NCBI GenBank assembly: GCA_030280995.1
Contig: JASXTE010000016.1
Coordinates: forward strand, 18,109,501-18,173,500
DNA from: Hemileia vastatrix
Taxonomy: Eukaryota > Basidiomycota > Pucciniomycetes > Pucciniales > Zaghouaniaceae
Reading direction: 5' to 3'
DNA length: 64,000 nucleotides
The translations under genes were made by a program, and so were the position numbers. Under the pieces are notes generated by a model. It did not search any database. It was not told the origin of the DNA and saw only the letters and a list, made by a program, of their open reading frames with translations. Shown here piece by piece: positions 1-11,502 of the stretch (positions are counted from its first letter, which is position 1; every line of letters begins with the position of its first letter).

Positions 1-309
1 TCTAGATCCAAAAAGTATGGGGATTAGAGTTGTCATCAAAAAATTTATATTTTTTCATAAATTTTTAATAAATATTTTTTATATATCAATTTGCTCAAGT
101 AAAGTGATGAGCCAAAGACCTTGGGTTGTATAACAGGTAATCATGATAACATTTTTTTGTTTCATGGGGTTCCTCAAGCCTATACCTGTGGAAAGTCCCA
201 AACTTTTGTTTCTAGATTTGATCTGCATTTTGGCTTGAGGAATTGTCATTAATTTAAACTAGGGAAATTGATATATATTAGATATTTAATTAATGGTTTA
301 TGTAATTAT
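1..309. other. AT-rich stretch without a recognised gene
   Basis: No convincing reading frame, RNA gene or repeat was seen. It precedes the ~95 bp repeat array and may be the inner part of the Harbinger element whose right end lies at 2667. Confidence 0.4.
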
Positions 310-314
310 ATTAA

Positions 315-745
315 ATTTAGATGACTTCCACCCCTTAGTTCAATAAAATGCAGGGGGGGGGGTATTGCCAAATTTTCAAATCTGATGTGTGAAATTGATG
401 ACTAAGAAAAATTTTGGTGATACCCACCCCTTGCTTCAACAAAATGCAGGGGAGAGTATTGCCAAATTTTTAAAACAGATATAGAATTTTTTTGACTTGT
501 AAATATTTTGGTGATACCCGTCCCTTACTTCAATAAAAGACATGGGGGGTTTTGACAAAATTTCTTATAAGACTTGTGAAATTCTTGAAATGTAAAAATT
601 TTGGGGATACTGGTAAAATGCAGGGGGTAGTAAAGCCAAATTTTCATATAAGACTTTCAAGATTCATGAAATGAGAGAATTTTGGTGATACCCACCCCTT
701 ACTTCAAAAAAATCCAGGGGTGGGGGATTGTCAAATTTTCAAAGG
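315..745. repeat. Degenerate tandem repeat, about 95 bp x 5
   Basis: A block containing CCACCCCTTACTTCAATAAA, then ATGCAGGGG and then a TTGCCAAATTTT-like string recurs with starts near 328, 424, 518, 609 and 692. Spacing is about 82-96 bp. The fourth unit is truncated and has lost the CACCCC part. A G-run of variable length (4-10 G) sits in each unit. No coding role is visible. Confidence 0.75.
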
Positions 746-898
746 AGACATGAAAATTTTATTTAAAAAAAGAATATTTAACATTAATATATGAAAATTC
801 AAGTAATGATTGATAGAGTAAAGAAATACAGGAGATTAAAATAAAAATTTATGTACAAATAAATATGAACAGTTGAAGTGTGAGAGAAATAAAACAAA

Positions 899-2301
899 CT
901 AGTCATCAAACAATTTCTTTAAACGTCCAATTTCCACAACAGATTTATTAGCTTTAACACATTCTATCAAGAAATCTTTCTTTTTGGAATTTTCTTCATG
1001 ATCAAACTTATATTTCATCTGCTCTAACAGGTTTTGATGTTCAAGTGTTTTCTTCTCTTTTCTTGATTTTTCAATACTTAGAGTTAACTCAAACTTCTTC
1101 TCCTCCAAATCTTGGGCCGGACCATCCTTCTGTAAGGAGAGCTCGTACTTCCTCTCCTCCAAATCTTGGGCCCGATCATCCTTCTGTAAAGAGAGCTTGT
1201 ACTTCCTCTCTTACAAATCTTGTAGCCTATCATCCCTCCTTAAAGAGAGCTTGTATTTCTTATTTTCAAAGCTTAGAGTCTCTTTAGCGATTTCTACTTG
1301 TTCTAGAGTGATAATAAAAATTAATATAAAGTAGAAGAAAAGTAGAGTAAAGTAATAAGTGGTATGGTATCACTTGCCAGCATCACATATCTCTAAAAAT
1401 TGTTCCATAGACAAAAAAGGGGTTTGTGATGAAGTATCACTTTTTTGTCTTCTTTGTGAGTGGAAATTTAGACTACATGAAGCCCTACGCTTCTTGTTCA
1501 AGGTCATATCTTCCTCCTTATCATTGTCACTACCTTCAGACTCAGTTGAATGAGGATCCTGGGTTTTTTTGTCAGCCTTTTAAGAAATAAGAAAAAGATA
1601 AGTAAATAAAAAATAGAAACGATAAGATAAAAGAAAAAAGAAACATACCTGAGTTAGATTTGGTTGGGTTAAATCACCAATAGGATCTACAGAAAAGCTA
1701 TCTAGATTTGTCTCATTCAAATGAGGGGAGGCTTGAGTGGAGGAAGAGGATGGGAAAAGATTTGCTTCAACATAATGTTCGGAGATAGGATCTTCTCCAT
1801 CCAACATGTCTACAGGATTAACATCAGCTGACTCTACAAAAATTTCATCCATCTCTTTAAAGTAAGGACATAAAGATTCAAGTTTATTGTCTATGGATTT
1901 GATACCCTTATTTATATCAATGTTGGTAACCTCAAAACAGTGGAAGATGAAAGAGCCTTTGCCTTCTTGTATTTGGCTCTGTAATGCTTGAAAAGTTCAG
2001 ACATCTATTTAGGAAAAAGATCAATCCTTTTCTTGGTCTTATTCCATAATTCATTTGTCATTAAAAGATAGCCATTAACTTTTGATGCTGGGGGCCATCC
2101 TACTTTAGTTGCATACTCAGTACCAAAACAAGAATCATAGTTAGATTTGGTTTTCATCCAGTTGATTAGAATGAGATGATTATCTTTTTTTAATTTAAAG
2201 GTCTTAGATTTCTTGGCTGAGCAGGGGAAAGAGGGATTAGTGGGATTTGAAGAACAACTGGGTGATGGCTGCCTTTGAGAAGATCTAGGACAACAAGGCA
2301 T
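899..2301 (-). pseudogene. SANT/Myb-like partner ORF of a PIF/Harbinger transposon, broken
   Basis: Read on the minus strand from an ATG at 2301. The N-terminal part is Ser/Pro/Cys-rich and is followed by a SANT-like block with conserved Trp and Gly-Trp positions (FGTEYATKVGWPP near 2090, then NELWNKTKKR). The frame stops at 2005-2007, and homologous sequence continues after it through one frameshift (KGIKSIDNKLESLCPYFKEM near 1890). A likely intron starts with GTATGT near 1650 and ends near 1567. A possible GC-AG intron lies near 1370-1308. The last exon is a charged coiled coil ending at TAG 899-901. PIF/Harbinger elements typically carry such a Myb/SANT protein that helps the transposase bind DNA and enter the nucleus. 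The stop and frameshift make this copy non-functional. The family assignment rests on the motif pattern and on the Harbinger-type end at 2667. Confidence 0.6.
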
Positions 2302-2435
2302 GTTAAAATATAAATGAAGATGAAAAGGAGCAGAAACAAGCAGATGAGATGGTGAGGTGTTCTGAGTGGATAGAATGGACAGAATGGGATAATATGTGAG
2401 TGTGCAGCAAGGTAGAAGCCATATACAGAGATTAG

Positions 2436-2516
2436 TCCAAGATGTGGTTATGGCAGAAAGTCGGTCAAGATGTGGTTATGACAGAAAGTTGTCCAAGATG
2501 TGGTTATGAAAAATTG
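2436..2516. repeat. 28-bp tandem repeat, 3 units
   Basis: TC(C)AAGATGTGGTTATG followed by RCAGAAAGT or a decayed version starts at 2436, 2465 and 2492. It lies just upstream of the SANT-like ORF inside the Harbinger end, in what would be its 5' leader. Confidence 0.8.
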
Positions 2517-2634
2517 AGTAAAAAAATGTCGGATAAGAGGTGAAAATTGACACGTAAAGTGTCTAATAATCCAATTATTAGAAAAAATAATTGGGGAAGA
2601 TAATTGGGGTATGCAGATTATTTTCTGCAATTAA

Positions 2635-2670
2635 TTTAATTGCGGATCGGTCAACATTGATACCCCCTAA
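2635..2670 (-). mobile_element. Right terminal inverted repeat of a PIF/Harbinger element (H1)
   Basis: The sequence ends ...AACATTGATACCCCC followed by TAA. The same end occurs at 17866 and, inverted, at 62984. The element therefore starts GGGGGTATCA and is flanked by a 3-bp TAA/TTA target duplication, as expected for PIF/Harbinger. The other end of this copy was not found, so it may lie beyond the window start. Between this end and the SANT-like ORF (2302-2634) no other gene was seen. Confidence 0.7.
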
Positions 2671-3086
2671 TTGATAAATTATTTATTTATATTTATTAAA
2701 TACATTCAAATGCGCCATATTTTATAGAATATAATATTTATTATGCTTAATTTAAATGTATATATATTTTATATAATAATGAAATTAATCTAATACTTAT
2801 TTTATATATATTTAATAAAATACTTATATCATTTCATTATGCAGTATAATATTAATTTATATACATAATAAGCATATTTTTACACCCTCTTTTGGTTCCA
2901 GTAAATTGAAATAACCTTTACTGGCCTCCTAGTATATCCTGACTGACAAAAACCTTCTAGACATAAAAGACCCATTGACAAAACCCCTGAGCAATAGACT
3001 ATTTTTCCCACAATAGTTTCCCAAACCAGTTAATTAAAATAATGAGTTACTAAATACGTCTAAAACATAATAACTGTGGGTGAAAT
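2671..3086 (-). repeat. Fragments of family C LTRs, minus strand
   Basis: 2671-2948 reads as the reverse complement of the start of the family C LTR seen whole at 30107. It ends with CTGACA, the reverse of TGTCAG, at 2948. Bases from about 3010 to 3086 match a more internal part of the same LTR, also reversed, and continue beyond element A at 11503. Element A and the Harbinger element both appear to have landed in family C LTR sequence. Confidence 0.55.
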
Positions 3087-3870
3087 TGTCAGCCAGGCTG
3101 CTAGACTTACCCATTAAAATAATTAATTATTTACTGGATGATGCCACACCTTATAATTTTAATTTTATTAATTATTTACATTAAATTTACCTATAACAAG
3201 TTAACTAATTACAAAATGTTAAAGATAGTGAATAATTAAAATTAATATTAAAATGTCCCTTATATTTCTATTTGCTAACACCGTGCTCAGTGACAGGTTA
3301 GAATAAATAGAAATTAATATTAAAATAAATTACCATAAGAATTTAAATAAAATTAACTACCTACAAAAAATTTAAATTACTTATTTAAAATTGACGTTTA
3401 CACTAAATTTTAAATACATTAATTTATTTCTGTCATATACAGTAAATACACCTTTCTGACCCCTTCTTTTTAGAAAAAATTTATTATTTGAAAATACTCC
3501 TTCTGGAATATTCTTTTTCTCACTCTCTCATACTACTGTTTTAGAATTTAATGGCTGTGCTTTGTCTCTCCTTTGCCTTTATAAGGCCTTTCTTTTGGTT
3601 GTTTTCATCATTCCATTCATTACCCATATCACAAAACCTATTTATTTTACTAAAAATATTTATTACTAGTTATTATTGCTTTAGTATTTACATTCTTGTA
3701 ATTCTATCCCAGTAAACTATAATAATAATTTATACTCTTACTTCTTTATATTGAGTAAAATAATTGAAATATAAGGAAATACGTACTCTAAACTTGAGAT
3801 ACAAAAATCCCCTTGTCACTGCCTTTGGGCTGCCATTATAAATCTTCTAGACCTTCTAGACCCCTTGAAA
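3087..3870 (+). repeat. Element A 5' LTR
   Basis: 784 bp, the same length as the partner at 10719-11502. TATAAGG at 3580-3586 is the best promoter TATA box. Immediately after the LTR comes ACTGAGGCCCTTTCC, similar to the putative primer-binding site of element B. Confidence 0.85.
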
Positions 3871-4673
3871 ACTGAGGCCCTTTCCGAATAGTCAATGGCT
3901 ACTGAGGGACCATTGACAACGAGGTGCTAATAGGACAAGTATACAACAAAGACAACAAACATCATCAGCCATGTGACTTACATTTTGCTGGGACCGGGAA
4001 TCAAACTGTGCTTTAAAACTTAAGTTTATATATTGACTATAGTCACATATATTTATGGTAATTATATTGATTACTATTCTAGGGTCACTTTGCACTCTTC
4101 ATACTCTACTTATTTCCTTTTACTCAGCACTCTGTAAGTGGCATTAATTTGCTCATTTTACAGGGGGAGGTGTCTGGTAATTGGAATTTTTTATTTTTTT
4201 CCTAGTTGAAAAAGATAGAACTATAGTGTTCTTACTCCTAGAAGTTATATAAAATATTTTATTATTATTATATTTTTTTTTCAGTTGACTTTTTAATGAT
4301 AAATTAAAATAATAATGTTGTTCCAGTTGAAAAATTGTCCTGACAATAAAATTAATTAATAAACATAAATTATATAAAAATTATTTCAGTTGACACCAAG
4401 TCCTGGTAATTAAATATCCTTCATTTGATTTTAATCCTTATAATTATCATAATTTAATTTATTGATTAAAAAAAATTAATTTTGTTTCTTCAGTTGATTT
4501 CTTTTAATCCTGGTTATAAAATTATTTTGAATTAATAAAAATTGTGATATTTTTTCAGGTGATTTTTTTTCCTGAAGATTTTTAAATTTTTATTATTATT
4601 TTTCCTTTAAAAGAAAAAATAAAACTAATACATCTTAATAGTTCCTTCCCTCAGTTCAAGTTGAATTTTAAAA
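3871..4673 (+). promoter_or_regulatory. Element A 5' leader with repeated CAGTTGA blocks
   Basis: About 800 bp of untranslated leader between the primer-binding region and the leader exon. From 4199 a pyrimidine-rich string ending in (C)AGTTGA or a close variant recurs near 4203, 4284, 4324, 4387, 4491, 4556 and 4651. A CCTGG-like or CCTGA-like string often follows. Each CAG resembles a 3' splice acceptor, although no function is shown. Confidence 0.5.
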
Positions 4674-5271
4674 ATGACTGATCAAGTCGTTTCTGCTACC
4701 CATGAAGAGGAATTGGATCTGATTGATTATGATGAAGCTACTTCTGTAAGTTCTCCCTTGACTACAAAATTGGCTCAAATTAATCAATTATTGGACCAAT
4801 CAGGATGTGGAAATGGAGGAATTTGAAATACTAGTGGAGACAAATGCTCAGGAACAAAAGCCTTCCATCAACCTTCTATAAGGACTTCCCAAAGGCTTCA
4901 AAATAAAAAAAATGCCTTTACCTCAGCAAGTAAAGAGTCTCTCCACCCACATAAAGGAACTGAGGACAGAGAACTTAAGACTGAGAGCAAGAACAGACTC
5001 ACTAGAAGAAAAGGTAAGAAAAATAGATGCCTTTCTTCAAGGGAAGAGGAGACCTCCTCCCCCCAGGGATCTTCCACCATTGGCTACCCAGCAACCAGAA
5101 AGGGTGGAAGTATCAAAGTGGAAGTGGGATTATCTGTCTCAACATCAGCAGCCTTGAATGCCCCAGACAGGTCAGTCAAGACCCATTAAATTCAACCCCA
5201 CACATCCTCACCCTTATCAAGGAGGCAGAAAAAGAAATAACAATATTCAGATCTTTCCCAAACCTTGGTAA
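4674..5271 (+). pseudogene. Element A ORF1 (spliced, basic coiled-coil protein), broken
   Basis: The ATG at 4674 opens a 24-codon leader exon (4674-4745). A 58-nt intron with GTAAGT at 4746 and CAG at 4803 follows. Exon 2 continues in phase as DVEMEEFEILV. The protein has a Leu/charged coiled coil (near 4920-5030), a Pro-rich stretch, the motif VSKWKWDY, and a basic tail with HPYQGGRKR ending at PW-TAA (5269-5271). Element B ORF1 has the same order of parts. In-frame stops at 4879-4881 and 5155-5157 inactivate this copy. Its function is not recognised; a nucleic-acid-binding structural protein is one guess from the basic tail. Confidence 0.6.
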
Positions 5272-6930
5272 GCCCCTCTATTGAATCTCAAGTACCATTT
5301 CTTGTTGCTGATTCAGTTCCTTCAGGTAATTCTGGAAGAGGAGATGAAACTGTGAGACCAGTAGAGGCTGATAAGAGTAGACAAATCACTCAATATTCTA
5401 ATGTATCTAATCCTTTAGTTTTAATTGATACTTCAATGATAAATCCTGATATAACTATTATTGATGAAACACTTGAGCCTGAGTTTTATGAGAATCTAGA
5501 AAGTTACTCTGTTTCTTTATTGAGGAACACTCCAGATGTAGCAAAAATTAATGTTGAATATTTGAGAGATATTATTGCTAAACAAAATAATATCATGAAC
5601 AAAATGCAATTAGCTCAGAAATATAAATTTTTTTTAACTGAACAAGGTTATCAAGCATTGAGGAGTGAGTTACAGAGAGTTTCTGATGATTTGTTTCATT
5701 ACAAAGTAACTCATGAAAAGAAATTTTCTTTATGGAAAAATATCAAGAATGATTTGTCTAAATTAAAAGATACTGTGTCCATCTGTTTCCAGGAGCTAGA
5801 GGGACACAAGATGAACTTAGAAAGATTGAGTAACCATAACTCATCTTTACAAAATAGCAATCAATTATCTTTTGCAACCATCAATGAGAATTTATCTAGT
5901 ATTCCAAGAGTAAAAACTAGGTTAACAACCATTGAGGAGAAATTTAATTCATTGTTAAATAATCAAAAGTGTTCTGAAATCTCTTTGAAAGAACCAGTTG
6001 AGCAAGATACCCCAATTCTACCTGTTCCTAGTTCATCCAAAGAAAAATTAGTTCCAGAAATACCTGTTGATATCACTGAGTTTCCATCAAAAATTGATGA
6101 TGTACCTGGATCATCCACAAAAGGATTAAACAATGAAATTACTGCTCAATTGGAGAAGTTACAGATCCTTCTCACTCAGAAACAAGCTTGTAATAAGGAG
6201 ACTACTTCAAATCAAAAGAATTGGCCAAAACTTGACCAGGATCCAACCTTTGATGGTGATTCTTCTTCTGATTTGCAGCAATTCCTTTTCACAGTTGATA
6301 ATCTAAAAAATTCTTACAAACTTTCAGATGAGGAAATTGTGTTGAAGTTAATTTCTTTGTTTACTAATGTAGCCTTAATGTGGTATGAATCTATTCTCTT
6401 GGATAGGAATTATTACTCATGGGAAGATTGGAAGAAATTGATTAAAGCATAATTTGGTGGCTTTAAGTTTAGGATGGCTCAACAAAGGCAGTATGAGGAA
6501 GCTAGATATAGCTCTTATACTGATAGACCTATTGAGTTCTTAATGAAACTTGTAAAAGTCTTATGAGCTATGGACCCAAAAATGGAGTTTGAATTATGGA
6601 AGGACAGGATCCTTTATAAATAACCAATATCTTTGAGAGACTTGATTGTGGCTAGGACTGAGTTCACCAGAGAACCTTCTTCTTTCATAAATACTTGCAA
6701 TTAGATTTTTCTAAACAACAAGTATGATGCCAGAAAATTCATTCCTAGAACCACTTGGGAGAAACCCTCCAATTACCAACAGAAACCTCTGAAAAAGGTT
6801 GGTAAGCCTTCTGCCCCTGTTGCACCTAAAAAGTATGCAACAAACACTTGTTTCAAGTGCAAAAAGCTTTGGAAGAAGGACCATGTTTTTGACAAGAAGA
6901 TAAATCTTGTGGAACAAACAGATGAGCATG
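5226..6930 (+). pseudogene. Element A Gag, broken
   Basis: The Gag frame has no upstream ATG. It is open from a stop at about 5223 and overlaps the end of ORF1 in another frame. A 58-nt intron-like segment (5268-5325; GTAAGC...TTCAG) covers the ORF1 stop. After a variable acidic and coiled-coil region comes the conserved capsid-like block (NWPKLDQDPTFDGD near 6220, and LMWYESILL near 6380). A stop interrupts at 6450-6452 where element B has Gln, and another lies near 6563. The zinc knuckle near 6845 keeps CFKC and a His but has lost its last Cys. Confidence 0.7.
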
Positions 6931-9900
6931 CTGATGACACAGTAGCACTGGATGATACTTCAAGTGATTGTTCCAGCAATATTTCATATGAATATCAACA
7001 AGAAATCTTGATTATTGAAGAAGATATTCATGATTTAAATACTATTTATATTGATAATAATGATTTATCTACAGTTGAGGATTGTGAGATCATAAGGAAC
7101 ATTGAGGATAGCTCAATTGTTATTGCCCCTCTCAAAGCATCAGTCTTAATCAATAAAACCAGCATTGAAGTTGTTCTGGATTCTGGAGCTGGAGGAAGTT
7201 TAGTATCTGAAAAAGCATTTGCTGAAGTGGATCAAGACTTTAAATCAAAACTTATGCCTATCATTTCTGAAAATTGGAGAAGTTATGCCTCTGTTTTGTC
7301 TCCCATTGTTAAATACAAAGCCACAGTGTTTTATAAATATAACCATGGTTTTGTAAGAGCTATTTGTGATTTTGTTGTCATGAAAAATGATAACTTAAGC
7401 AGTTGATTAATTATAGGAAATGACATTTTAACCAAATATGGCATAAATTTAGATCCTTTAAACCAATGCTTCATAATGGGGATGAATGGGAAGAGAAAAT
7501 TTAAGATTTCCTCCCCCAAAAAATTGTTAAATCCAGAATTGAACACCTGTAATTCTGTGATTCAATATAAAAGAAGATCTACAAAAGAAATGCATGCCCT
7601 TATGTCTGAAATTGACAATGCTTCTTTTGGAGAACAACTTTCTGGTGAAGATAAAGATTCCATCATTAAATTGATAAAATCTTTTCCTATGGCCTTTGCT
7701 CATGGGTCACATGAACTCGGATTAGTTAAAGAAGAAATGAAACTTTCATTATCTTGTCCATTAACTGACATACCACCTAGTTTGAAGAAGAAGCCTTATC
7801 CTGCTTCTCTCACAAAGAGAAAAGATATTGAAGACAATATCTCTTCCCTAGTAAAATGAATATTATTGAAAGGTTAGTTGAAAAACCTAAATTTTGTGTT
7901 ATCTTACCTGTCCTAATTTCTTATGAGAAAGATAAATCCAGGTTATGTGGTGATTATAAAGAGTTAAATACTTATACTGTTGATGATATCTATCCTTTAC
8001 CTAGAATTAGCTCTATACATGCTACCTTACAAGGTGCTAAATATATCAGCTTTCTTGATGGTAACAAGGATATCACCAGGTACCTGTTGAGAAGAATTCC
8101 CAGAATTTTCTGATGATTGCTACTCATAGGGTATTTATAAGTATGTTAGGATGCAATTTGGCCCTAAAAATGCCCCATAAGTTTTTCAAAAAGTTATGGA
8201 TAACATGTTCCATCAAGAGATAATTGAAGGATGGCTGATGGTTTATATCGATGATATCACTATATTCTTAAAAACATTTGAGGACCATCTTAACCACCTG
8301 TGTAAAGTGTTCCACAAAATTGATGAAATAAATAAGACACTTGCCTTGAAGAAATGTAAATTTGGTTTTCATTCTTTTAAAGTACTTGGTCATGTTGTTT
8401 CAGGGTTACAGATATGTGTTGACAAAAAAAAAGTGGCAGCCATACAACAGTTGAAGGCTCCTACAACAGTTAGAGAGCTTCAGAGTTTTGTGGGAATGTG
8501 TGGATACTATAGACAGTATATTAGAAATTACCAAGTCATAGCTTTACCCCTTACCCAATTGACTAGAAAGGATTTTGCTTTTGTCTGGAATAGTGAAATA
8601 CAGAGGGCTTTTGATACTATGAAACACTGTTTGATGTCAGCACCAATTCTTTCTTTACCTGACTTTAGTCAACCATTTGTTTTGTACACTGATGCCAGAT
8701 TTTTTGGTCTTGGTGCTGCCCTCCATCAAAAAAAAGTGATGAATGATAAAGTATAAGAAGTAGTAATTTGTTATATTTCAAGAACCTTGAGAAATAGTGA
8801 ATTGAAATATGGTGCCACTCAGCTTGAATGTTTAGCCGTATTGTGGGCTCTATAAAAGTTACATTATTAACTGGGTGACCAGAAATTTGAACTTGTCACT
8901 TACTGCAGTGCAGTTAAATCCTTTTTAAACTTGAAAACACCTAAAAGACATATTTTCAGATGGCAGTTAGCTGTACAGGAATACAGAGGGAGAATGACAA
9001 TTATTTATAGGGCTGGTATTGTTCACTCAAATGTGGATATGTTATCAAGTTTACCTTTAACAAATGATGACTCTAATCCTGCTTATGATCCTGAGGATGA
9101 AATTATACATATTCATGGGATATATGTGGTTGATATGGAGGAAGAGCTATTACAGCTTATTCTGGATTCATATGATAAGGACGCTGACTGAAAAAAGTTA
9201 TGCACCATGTTAAATGATCCAAAAAATTCTTCAATACAAGCATTAATTAAAACCCTTTCACAAATGTACCAAAAGTATTTGTAAAAAGGTAAATTTTCAA
9301 TTGATGAAGGATATCTATATTATAGAAGAAAGTTGAGTAATTTCATTTTTATTCCTCCTTCTATGAAGGAAATCATCTTGAAAATTTGTCATGATGAAAT
9401 ATTAGCTGGACATTTTGATCTTGAAAAAACAATGATCATAATTAAAAACACTGCTTGGTGGGTTAATATGTCTGGAGAAACCAAATTATATGTTGAATCT
9501 TGTGATTCTTGCCAAAAATCAAAAAGATTGACAGGTAAGAGATCTGGATTAATGCAACATATTTAACCTCCTAATGCACCATAGCAGATAATAAACATGG
9601 ATTTTGTAACAGGATTACCCATTTCTGGAAAAGACAGTTATAACTCTTGTTGGTTTATTGTGAACAGATTCACAAAAATGTATAAATATATCCCTAATCA
9701 CAAGGATTTTTCCATTAAGGAATTAGCTTTCTTATGGTGGTATCATATGTTTAATACTCCTTGCTTTCCTAAAGCCATAATCTCTGACAGAGACCCTAAA
9801 TTTACTTCTGAATTTTTGATGTCTTTGATGGATGTTTGTGGTTGTGATCTGAAATTTTCTACTGCCCATAACCCTGAGACTGATGGATTAGCTGAAAGAA

Positions 9901-10685
9901 TAATTCAGACTTTAGAGGACATGATAAGAAGGTATTGTGCCTTTGGCCTTGAGTATAAAGACAATGACAGATTCACTCATGATTGGGCTACCTTACTTCC
10001 TGGGTTGAAATTTTCTTATAATAGCACTGTTCATTCTGTTACTCAAAGAAAGCCTTTTGAGCTCAGTCTTGGATATGTTCCAAATACTCCTACCCAAATT
10101 CTCAATAATAAAATACCAAAATTGGATTTACATCCTGGTGTAAAATCTTTTCTTCAAATGCAACAGCTTTGCAGAAGTCATGCTCAAAAATGTATTGAAA
10201 AATTCTTTGAATATGAGAATAAGAAATGGTACAATTCCCATAAAGAATACACTTTTAAAAAGGGTGATGAAGTGTTGATTTCTAAAGTCCACTTCAATTT
10301 ACAAGGTAATAACAAATTGGAAGACCAATTTATTGGTCCATTTGCTGTCAGAAGAATGGTTGGTGATAATGCAGTTGAAGTTATTTTGTATTCTACATAT
10401 GACATAAAACATCCTGTTTCTCCAATATCTCTTTTGAAACCTTACACATCCAATAGTGATTTTTTTCCAAAAAGGAGGGGAAGACCAAAAAAGACCCCTA
10501 AGGAAATCACTGAGACATCAGAAATTGAAAAGATTCTAAATGACAGAAAAGTTACTGCTGAAAAAGGTACAGAATACTTATTGAGATTTAAGAATAAGTC
10601 TTCTGAATATGATAATTGGATATCTGGGATGGAGATATCTAATCTTCCTACTCTACTAAAGAAATATAAAAAGAAAAAATCATAG
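6931..10685 (+). pseudogene. Element A protease-RT-RNase H-integrase-chromodomain, broken
   Basis: Broken Pol read in order. The protease has VLDSGAGGS near 7175. The RT starts near 7800, has YIDDITIF at 8248, and carries a stop at 7857 and a frameshift near 8075. RNase H (LYTDARFFGLGAAL near 8683) stops at 8754. The integrase has a His/Cys domain with CDSCQKSK (near 9500) and the DDE core: MDFVTG at 9597, ISDRDPKF near 9780, and GLAERIIQ near 9890. The long final ORF (9597-10685) ends in a basic RGRPKK string and a chromodomain-like tail with GTEYLLRFKNKS. The tail places it among chromoviruses, whose chromodomains steer integration to marked chromatin. Several stops and shifts mean no product is expected. 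Confidence 0.85.
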
Positions 10686-10718
10686 CATTTTTTTTATTGT
10701 TTTTTTAGAGTGAGGGAA

Positions 10719-11502
10719 TGACATCCAGGCTGCTAGACATACCCAGTAAAGTAATTAGTTATTTACTGGATGAAGCCATGCCTTATAATTTTAATTTTTT
10801 TAATTATTTACATTTAATTTACCTATAAAAAATTAATTAATTACAAAATGGTAAAGTTAGTGAATAATTAAAGTTAATATTAAAATGTCCCTTATATTTC
10901 TATTTGCTAACACCATGCTCAACAACAGGTTAAAAAAAATATAAATTAATATTAAAATAAATTACAATAAAAATTCAAATAAAATTAACTATCTACAAAA
11001 AATTTAAATTACTTATTTAAAATTGACATTTACAGTAATTTTTAAACACAATAATTTATTTCTGTCATATACAGTAAATAAACCTTTCTGACCCCTTCTT
11101 TTTAGAACAACTTTATTATTTGGAAATACTCCTTCTGGAATATTCTTTTTCTCTCTCTCTCATACTACTGTTTTAGAATTTTATTGCAGTGCATTGTTTC
11201 TCCTTTGCCTATATAAGGCCTCTCTTTTGGTTTTTTCCATCATTCCATTACTTACCCATATCACAAAAACTATTTATTTTACTAAAAATATTTATTACTA
11301 GTTATTATTGCTTTAGTATTTACATTCACGTAATTCATATCCAGTAAATTATAACAATAGTTTATACTCTTAACACTTTATATTGAGTAAAATAATCAAA
11401 ATATAAGGAAATATGTACTCTAAACTTGGGATCCAAAAATCTACTTGTCAGTGTTGTTGGATTGCCTTTAAAAACCTTCTAAACCTGAATGACCCCTTGA
11501 CA
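10719..11502 (+). repeat. Element A 3' LTR
   Basis: 784 bp, paired with 3087-3870. It is preceded by a purine-rich AGAGTGAGGGA tract suitable as a polypurine tract. Confidence 0.85.

Larger units (their letters stand above)
3087..11502 (+). mobile_element. Ty3/gypsy chromodomain retrotransposon A (decayed)
   Basis: A complete but mutated element. The two 784-bp LTRs start TGTCAGCC (3087) and TGACATCC (10719) and end TGAAA (3870) and TTGACA (11502). Flanking 5-mers are GAAAT and AAAAT, a one-mismatch target duplication. The order inside is leader, ORF1 with intron 1, intron 2, gag, protease, RT, RNase H, integrase and chromodomain. It sits inside an older minus-strand family C LTR. LTR divergence (roughly 10 percent by eye) and many stops show it is older than element B. 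Confidence 0.85.

Noticed and set aside
5158..5270. Classical -1 slippery site for ORF1 to Gag
   Set aside because: I searched the overlap for an in-frame X XXY YYZ heptamer in elements A and B and found none.
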